In this document: positions 1 to 5,700 of the stretch, one piece after another
Layout: each line of letters opens with the position of its first letter
Numbering within the stretch: position 1 is the first letter of the stretch
DNA from: JAFARZ01 sp035651595
GTDB lineage: Bacteria > Actinomycetota > Actinomycetes > Streptosporangiales > Streptosporangiaceae
Direction: 5' to 3'
Length of the DNA: 14,456 nucleotides
NCBI GenBank assembly: GCA_035651595.1
Contig: DASRFJ010000261.1
Span: 1 to 14,456, forward strand
Made by a program: the position numbers and the translations under genes
The notes under the pieces: model-generated
What the model saw: only the letters and a program-made list of their open reading frames with translations
Database searches by the model: none
What the model was told of the DNA's origin: nothing

Positions 1-464
1 GGTACCTGCGTGGAGCGCGCGGACGTGCCGCCGCCGGGCGGTGATCCCGCTCGGCTGCACGGCACGCCGATCGGTCTGCGATACGCATGGCGGCACCCTG
101 CGACGCTGTGCACCGAGGAGAACTCATGGTGATGCCGCTGGGCGGCTTCCAGTGCTTCGGCCGGATCGCGCGGGCGATGGGCTGCGACATACCGATGGAG
201 CCCGACCCGAAGGCCGGCATCACCCTCACCTACCAGGAGTTTCTCGAGGGAGTCGCGGTGATGCGCGAGGTCGGGTTCCCGATCGAGCGGGACCCGGCGC
301 AAGCGTGGCCTGACTTCGTCGGATGGCGGGTCAATTATGAGCGCGCCGCATACACAGTGGCCGCCGCAGTTTACGCCGCGCCGGCCCTGTGGTCGGGTCC
401 GCGACGGCATCACACGACGCCAATCCCGCCCATCCGGCCGCCCCTTGGCCGGCCGCCTCAGTAG
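1..464 (+). pseudogene. C-terminal part of a conserved actinobacterial protein, broken by a frameshift
   Basis: Two adjacent frames look like pieces of one gene. Frame 1 is open from the left edge and reads PIGLRYAWRHPATLCTEENSW before a TGA at 130-132. The frame starting near 129-132 continues with MPLGGFQCFGRIARAMG, then EPDPKAGITLTYQEF, PDFVGWRVNYERAAY and PALWSGPRR, and stops at 462-464. Adding one base near 130 would join the two into a single protein, so I read a one-base loss, either real or a sequencing error. The PDFVGWRVNYE and ALWSGPRR stretches look familiar from an uncharacterised family that I recall from Streptomyces-type genomes. I cannot assign a function, and the N-terminus lies outside the window. 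The proline-rich last 17 residues after WSGPRR may be read-through past the original end. An intact ORF from 87 or 132 is the alternative reading, but no good ribosome site precedes either. Confidence 0.5.
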
Positions 465-470
465 GCTCTC

Positions 471-489
471 CGGCCGGTTTTCCGGGCCG
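471..489 (+). terminator. Hairpin just after the first gene fragment, possible terminator
   Basis: A seven-base-pair GC stem (CGGCC-GG against CC-GGCCG, with one bulged G at 484) closes a TTTT loop at 478-481. It begins seven bases after the stop codon at 464. There is no T-tract behind it, which is common for actinobacterial terminators. The assignment rests only on position and symmetry. Confidence 0.3.
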
Positions 490-645
490 CGACTTAAATG
501 CACGTTCGTCCGTTGTTCACTTGCGCATGATCCGGGTTCGGGCGCACCCCATTCACCACGCGGCAACCTAACTAGCGCTCGATCAGCCTGGGGCTGGATT
601 AAGACATGATGAAGATTTTAATTCGCGTTTACGTGGACAAATGGG

Positions 646-981
646 GTGCGGGGCGCGGGGAGCGGCCGCTGCGGGCTCGCCAGGTATCCGGATCGGCATG
701 ACAAGGCGCCCGGCCGCTGGCATGCTGGAAGAAAGCTCGGTGTGTATCGAACTACGGGAGCTCTGAGGGCGGCTGTGGAGTGGACCGTAGCCGGTGGCGG
801 TGCGGAACAGCTGTGGTCGCAGCGCTACAAGGCGAACAAGGCGAAGCTCGCATCTGGAGATCTGGTCCAGGTCACTGAGGTGGTCAGTGAACTGCTGAGA
901 CGAGACCTCAGCCGCGGGCTGTCCGCCGGAGAGCAGCGGATGCTGGCGAGGGCACGGCTCATCCTGCTCCGGGAGGGCTGA
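646..981 (+). CDS. CarD-like protein lacking the N-terminal RNAP-binding domain (probable remnant)
   Basis: From about residue 56 the 111-residue product matches the C-terminal helical, DNA-contacting domain of CarD/CdnL transcription regulators: LWSQRYKANKAKLASGD, then EVVSELLRRD, then RGLSAGEQRMLARARLIL. CarD proteins bind the RNA polymerase beta subunit through an N-terminal Tudor-like domain and stabilise the open promoter complex; they are usually about 160 residues. Here that N-terminal domain is missing. The first 20 or so residues are Arg/Gly-rich with no beta-strand pattern, and similarity seems to begin near DKAPG (residues 19-23). The GTG at 646 is only the first in-frame start and has no clear ribosome site; GTG codons further in are possible. 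The stop is TGA at 979-981. Without its polymerase-binding half it could hardly act as CarD, so I read a decayed paralogue. A stand-alone DNA-binding fragment is less likely. Confidence 0.6.
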   Translation: MRGAGSGRCGLARYPDRHDKAPGRWHAGRKLGVYRTTGALRAAVEWTVAGGGAEQLWSQRYKANKAKLASGDLVQVTEVVSELLRRDLSRGLSAGEQRMLARARLILLREG

Positions 982-1114
982 CGCGTCAGCCCCGGATGAT
1001 GCGCTTGATATCCATGCGGTTTTCCTTCGTTGTGTTAATTGAGCGTATGGCTGATGCGGGATACCGCGATGCCGGGTCATGGCCTGCACTCACGGCGGCC
1101 ACGTCGGCCCGCTG

Positions 1115-1165
1115 GGCATTCTGTGCCTTGTTAACGTTAACGCACCGTCCTAGCTAGGCATTCTG
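1115..1165. promoter_or_regulatory. Two palindromes framed by a direct repeat
   Basis: GGCATTCTG occurs at 1115-1123 and again at 1157-1165, 42 bases apart. Between and touching the copies are two perfect palindromes: GTTAACGTTAAC (1130-1141) and CCTAGCTAGG (1149-1158), with centres 18 bases apart. Such symmetry is typical of operators for dimeric regulators. The cluster lies about 190 bases upstream of the XRE regulator. No binding protein can be named. Confidence 0.35.
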
Positions 1166-1220
1166 CACGCTGTTCCAGCGGTACTTCCTGCGAATCTGCC
1201 GGACTCCGTCGAATCCTCGG

Positions 1221-1238
1221 GCCGGAGGTTCCTCCGGC
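1221..1238. terminator. Perfect eight-base-pair hairpin between the CarD remnant and the XRE gene
   Basis: GCCGGAGG (1221-1228) and CCTCCGGC (1231-1238) are exact inverted repeats separated by TT. The stem is strong, but no T-tract follows on either strand. It could end transcription from the CarD remnant, or be a leader structure ahead of the XRE gene. The symmetry is certain and the role is not. Confidence 0.3.
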
Positions 1239-1355
1239 ATGATCCATTGCGGTTGGGAGGATCACTGGGATGATTGGCCGTGCGGTATTGACGGAGCCCA
1301 GCGGATAGTCCACAGTTCGGCTCAGGAGCGGGCACTCCTGCGGCGAGGATGAAAA

Positions 1356-1691
1356 TTGCAAAAGCAGCGGCCCATGATCAATCAGAGTCTCCGTTGCAAA
1401 CGTTTGGCGGCCGGTATGACCGAAGGTCAGGTGGCCGAAGAAGTCGCGCGGCTCGTATCTGCCCAGACAGGTCGTGACCTCGCGATCGACGGAAACTACG
1501 TGTCCAAGCTGGAGCGGGGCGTCATCACCTGGCCAAACCGCTCCTATCGAGCGGCATTCCGCATGCTGTTCAACGCGTTGAGCGACGCCGAGCTGGGGTT
1601 CTACCCCAGCAGGACCAGGAGGGACGCGGAGCGGTGGCTCACGCCGTCCGACGGCGGCGGCACCTGGAGCGTCCTGCGTGCACGGTCATGA
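1356..1691 (+). CDS. XRE-family helix-turn-helix regulator, C-terminally truncated
   Basis: The product is a lambda-repressor-like (XRE) DNA-binding domain with little after it. It begins with NQSLRCKRLAAGMTEGQVAEEVAR (helices 1-2, residues 9-32) and continues with the recognition region GNYVSKLERGVITWPNRSYR (46-65) and DAELGFYPSRT. LERG-xx-WP-N-YR followed by DAELGFYP is characteristic of a large actinobacterial regulator group. Those proteins usually go on for another 250-350 residues with a TPR-like region; this one stops at 111. The TTG at 1356 has GAGGA six bases upstream, while the ATG at 1374 gives the start seen in most relatives, so either may be used. It is probably a truncated remnant; a stand-alone DNA-binding protein is possible. 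Its place just upstream of the copper cluster makes a regulatory link conceivable, but nothing in the sequence shows one. Confidence 0.7.
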   Translation: MQKQRPMINQSLRCKRLAAGMTEGQVAEEVARLVSAQTGRDLAIDGNYVSKLERGVITWPNRSYRAAFRMLFNALSDAELGFYPSRTRRDAERWLTPSDGGGTWSVLRARS

Positions 1692-1885
1692 GCCACCGCG
1701 CCGAACAGTGCCGCGGGTACGCACCCGCACAGCGTGCCGACGGCCAGACGCGAGGCTATGCCGCATCCGCGGGACTCGATCACAGAACATTTACCGAGCC
1801 CACCACCGAATGAAAGCAGACGCATATTTAGACGCTTTGTATCCAATAATTGGCGGCGGCACAGCGGATTTCCCGATCAACTAAG

Positions 1886-1902
1886 CGCGCTTCGGTAGCG
1901 CG
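1886..1902. terminator. Small perfect hairpin (6-bp stem)
   Basis: CGCGCT (1886-1891) and AGCGCG (1897-1902) pair around the loop TCGGT. It lies downstream of the XRE gene and upstream of the copper cluster, a sensible place for a terminator. The short stem and missing T-tract keep this weak. Confidence 0.25.
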
Positions 1903-1915
1903 ACATTGCCTCGGG

Positions 1916-1939
1916 TGATCGTTTGCCACAAACCGATCA
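1916..1939. promoter_or_regulatory. Imperfect inverted repeat upstream of the copper cluster
   Basis: TGATCG-TTTG (1916-1925) pairs with C-AAA-C-CGATCA (1929-1939): ten base pairs with one bulged C (1933) and a three-base loop. It lies 67 bases before the first start codon of the copper cluster. It could be an operator or an RNA hairpin in the leader. It does not resemble the G-tract operators of CsoR or the CueR dyad. Confidence 0.3.
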
Positions 1940-2005
1940 ATTAGCTAGCACCAGAGGAAATCAAATTGCCATTTCATCAGCTGGCGGTTCCGGGAGGATT
2001 ATGAA

Positions 2006-2653
2006 ATGCGGGCCATACGAATGAGTGCGCGAGGGGCAAATAGCTCCCGTAAGAAAGGCAGAGCGACTGGTAGCGGCAGGCTGCGGGGCCTGCGCTGGGT
2101 GCCGGTGCCGCTGGCGGTGCTCGTCGCGGTGCTTGGCCTGCTGGTCGCGGGGTCCCTGCAGGGCCGGGCCGCCGCTGTCCAGGCCAGCGAGCCAAACGTG
2201 GCGGGCGGTATCGGCCTGCACGTCGACACGATGGTGTGGATGAGCAACGACATGGTCGGGTCGGGGGCACCGCAGGCCGCACCTCCGCCGGCGGACTCGC
2301 CACAAGAGTTCCAGATGCCCGACAGCATGATGCCAGGCATGCAGCCGACCGGCGACAACCGGCTGCGCATCGAGGTCGACCTCAGCAACGTCGCGAACAC
2401 CGAGGAGCAGTACGCGACAACCGACTTCACCCTGTCCGGCCCCGGCGGGAAGACGTGGAAGGTCAACGGCCAGGAGCACAGCGCTCAGCCGGCGTCAGCG
2501 GATCTCCAGCCCGGGTTCAAGACGACCATCGACTTGTATTTCGATCTTCCGGCAGCCAACACGAAGAACCTGATCCTGCACTGGTCGCATGGCGGCCGGA
2601 CGATATCCATGCCGGTCAACACCAGCAACGGCTCGATGCCGATGCAGATGTGA
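2006..2653 (+). CDS. Membrane-anchored methionine-rich extracytoplasmic protein, candidate copper binder
   Basis: This is the first gene of the copper cluster. ATG 2006 is set by GGGAGGA (1992-1998) seven bases upstream. The 215-residue product has a basic cytoplasmic start (RKK, RLRGLRW), one membrane helix or uncleaved signal at about 32-53, and an outer domain of about 160 residues. Methionines cluster in DTMVWMSNDM (74-83), FQMPDSMMPGMQ (102-113) and the C-terminal MPMQM. Such Met runs are a known way to hold Cu(I) outside the cytoplasm. The part from RLRIEVDLSNV onward (strands, FTLSGPGGKTW, GFKTTIDLYFDLP, LILHWSHGG) looks like an Ig-like beta sandwich similar to DUF4352-type domains; that is my inference. 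There is no cysteine in the mature part. It lies 97 bases before the giant oxidase and probably shares its transcript. The likely role is copper capture or delivery to the oxidase, but function is unproven. Confidence 0.8.
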   Translation: MRAIRMSARGANSSRKKGRATGSGRLRGLRWVPVPLAVLVAVLGLLVAGSLQGRAAAVQASEPNVAGGIGLHVDTMVWMSNDMVGSGAPQAAPPPADSPQEFQMPDSMMPGMQPTGDNRLRIEVDLSNVANTEEQYATTDFTLSGPGGKTWKVNGQEHSAQPASADLQPGFKTTIDLYFDLPAANTKNLILHWSHGGRTISMPVNTSNGSMPMQM

Positions 2654-2750
2654 CGACATCGCAAGCCCCGCAAACCTTTACCGAGGAACGCCTATGTCAC
2701 TACCGCTCTGCCCATCCAACCGGCACGTCCGCATCTGAGAGGAAGTGTTC

Positions 2751-5700
2751 ATGTCATCTGCTGGCAGATCCCCGCGCACACGTCCGCGGCGGTTCGGGGA
2801 GGTGGTTTTGCTGGCGCTCGTGCTGAGCCTCAGCCTGGCCGGCTCCGCGCTGCTCACCCGCACCATACTCAATCCCGTGGCCCGCGGGTCTACTAACGGG
2901 CCACCGGGTCTCCTGATCAGCGTGCCGCTGGCCGTGCTCGCGGCATGGGCAGGCATCACGGTCGCGTCCATGATGGACCTGGATGGACGCGGCTGGGTTG
3001 CGGCTTTGAACAAGGCCGCACTGGTGTCGCTCAGCTTCACGGCGCTGACGGCCGGATTCGGGATCGAGTCCGCGCTGATGAGCGCGGCAACCAGCCTCCC
3101 CGCCGTCTTCGTGGTCGCGTTCGCGCTCGGCCACTGGCGAGCTAGATACGCCGAGGATCCACCGCTGCCGGCCGAGCGGAAGGGAAGGTTGCCGCAGTTC
3201 ATGTACATCGTGGCGGCCCTGTCGCTCATCGGCTTCGCGTTCAGCGCCACCGGCATGGCCAGCGCGGGCGCGGCGACGAGCACGTCGGCGCCGGTCACCG
3301 CCACCACGAACCCGTGTACGAACGCGCCGCACGACACGTTCAACATCTCGGCGATCAACGTCAACATGCCGCTGAACAAGTTCGGCGTGCACGACCCGAA
3401 CGGGTTCATGTACGTGCTCAACTCGAGCATCTCCGCGGTGCGGGCAGAAGAAGCATCCCAGCAGGTGTCGTCCGGGCTCGGCGATGACCCGATCCAGCCG
3501 CTGGTGATCCGCGCCCACGAGGGTGACTGCGTCACGGTCAACCTCACCAACGCGACCACGTTCGGGGTGCAGGCGATGGACCAGCCGCCCGCACCGGACC
3601 CGGCGGATGGCTGCAACAACGGAACAAACCCGCCGTTGAACCCCAACGGCCAATGCGACGGCAGCCTGGCGCGCACCGCGCCAGAAAACATCTCGTGGAA
3701 CGCGGATGGCCTGCCCGGCCTGAGCGCGAACGACGTGTCGACCGACGTGGGCCAGAACACTGACACCACCACGGCGCCCGGCAAGACGTCGAGCTACACC
3801 GTCTACATGGACCCCGCCCTCGGCGAGGGTGCCCACGTATTCCACACCACGGGCGACACTCACGAACTCCAGGGCCACGGACTGTTCGGCGCGATCATCT
3901 CCGAGCCGAAGGGATCACAGTGGCTGGACCCGTACCACAGCAACGCGCCGCTCGCCAGCGGCTGGGACGCGACGATCCAGATGCCGTCCGGTCCCAGCTT
4001 CCGCGAGTTCGCGCTGCTCTTCCACGAGATCGGCGACGAAGGCTACCGGCAGATCTATGAGAAGACCGGCGCTACCTGCAACACCGCCGAGGGCGAAGTC
4101 CAGTCTGGTGTCGGGGTCAGCCCAGCCGGGTGCGAGCTTCCCGTGGTGGACAAATTCACCGACGCCTACCGGCCATGCAGCAAGGCCATCAACTACCGCA
4201 GCGAGTGCTTCTTCGAGCGCGAGGTCACCCAGAAGAACGCGGGCTTCGTTCCCGACGAGGCACAGGACTACGGTTCGTACACCAACGGTGACATGGCCAC
4301 GCCGCGGCCGGAACTCTATGTCGGCGACCCCTACAAGATCCGCCTGATCAACGCCGGCTCGGAGATGGGTCACGTCTTCCACGAGCACGGCGGCGGCATC
4401 CGCTGGGTCCGCAACCCAGGCGCCACCAACCCGGACATCGCGGGCGGGCTGGAGAAGTTCCCGCCGGTCACCAAGGATTCGATCAGGCTCGACTCGCAGA
4501 CGATCGAGCCGGGCGAGTCCTACGACCTGGAGACCGAGTGCGGTGCCGGCGGCTGTCAGCAGGCCGCGGGCGACTTCCTCTACCACTGCCACATCGCGGC
4601 ACACTATGACTCCGGGATGGTGGGCTTCATCCGGGTGTTCGACACCGCGCAGTCGTTCCTGTCTGGTGTCCCTGGCCGCGCGGCCAAGCCGACCGCGGTC
4701 AACTCGGCAGGCCTGATCGGCAAGGTGATCGAGGGCAAGACCGTCGTCCCGCAGTCCCAGCTGACCAACCCGAGCACACAGGTCTCGCTGGAGAGCCTGG
4801 TCGAGGGCCAGCTTCCGCCCCCCGGAGCCCGGCTGAACTCGCAGGACGCGACCGTATGGGACTGGGTCAAGAGCGGCACCGCTTCGGCGCCGGTCTACCT
4901 CGGCGAGCCGGAGGACACCCACTCCTGGGCGGACTACACCGCGCCCAACCCGGGACAGCGGCCGCAGATCATGTTCGACCCCAGCAACGGCAGGTACGCG
5001 TGGCCGCTGCTGCAGCCTCACCTGGGCATGCGACCACCGTTCTCGCCCAACGGCCACGGCGGGGCGCCCTGGCTCGGTAACACGACCAGTTCGACCCGAC
5101 CCGACGGACTGTGCCCGGCAGGCGCGCCGGTGCGCACGTACAACATCACCGCGATCGCAACTCCGATCACGGATCAGACCGATGCCGGACGGACTCCCGC
5201 CGGGAGCCCCATCGACCCGACAACCGACCAGAACGGAGAGATCTTCGTCCTCAACCAGAACGTGGCGGCGACGCAAAGCGGCGCCATGCAGGCGGTTCCG
5301 CTGGCGCTGCGATCCGATGTCGGCGACTGCGTAGCCGTGACGCTGACCAACGCGCTGAACCCGTCGACAGCCGCGCCGCTGGAGGCCACCAACGAGGAAA
5401 ACGTCTACCGCAAGGCCAACATCCACATCCACTTCGTGCAGTTCGATCCGCAGGCCTCTGACGGCGTGATCACCGGCCTGTCCTTCGAGCAGTCCGTGCG
5501 GCCGATCACCGCCGGCGAGCCAGGCGAGACCACGCTCACCGCTGCCGCGGCGAAGGGCGCCACGCAGATCTCCGTCGCCAGCACCACGGGCCTGCGCACG
5601 GGTATCAGCGTGGAGATCGGTCAGGGCAAGCCCGACACCGAGGTCGCCACGAAGATCACCGCGATCAGCGGCAACACGCTGACGCTGAACGCACCGCTCC

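Larger units (their letters stand above)
982..1355. other. Spacer of 374 bases without a gene
   Basis: I find no credible coding sequence. The short reverse-strand ORFs here have no recognisable motif. The stretch 1010-1045 is relatively T-rich and could hold a promoter, but I cannot fix -35 and -10 boxes. It contains the palindrome cluster at 1115-1165 and the hairpin at 1221-1238, listed separately. It ends in the likely ribosome site GAGGA (1345-1349) of the XRE gene. Confidence 0.55.
1692..2005. other. Spacer of 314 bases ahead of the copper cluster
   Basis: This stretch is visibly richer in A/T than its surroundings, especially 1785-1860 and 1930-1980. I find no convincing gene. A 41-codon ORF (1688-1813) overlaps the XRE stop by ATGA but has no motif. 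Two hairpins (1886-1902 and 1916-1939) and a near-direct repeat, CGATCAACTAAGC (1874-1886) and CGATCAATTAGC (1934-1945), lie here. The spacer must hold the promoter of the copper cluster unless transcription comes from further left. I cannot place -35/-10 boxes with confidence. It ends in a strong ribosome site, GGGAGGA (1992-1998). Confidence 0.5.

Noticed and set aside
583..1089. 168-codon reverse frame over the CarD-like region
   Set aside because: Ser/Pro/Arg-rich with no recognisable motif; the forward frame has a clear CarD C-terminal signature.
1195..1225. T-arm-like string (GTCGAATCC) suggesting a tRNA
   Set aside because: No matching acceptor, D or anticodon stems can be found around it.
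1688..1813. 41-codon ORF overlapping the XRE stop by ATGA
   Set aside because: The overlap looks like translational coupling, but the peptide has no motif and codon use is unremarkable. It may equally be frame-shifted remains of the XRE C-terminus.
2745..2750. GTG 2745 as the start of the oxidase
   Set aside because: It is only two bases from the AGAGG/GGAA ribosome site; ATG 2751 has proper spacing.
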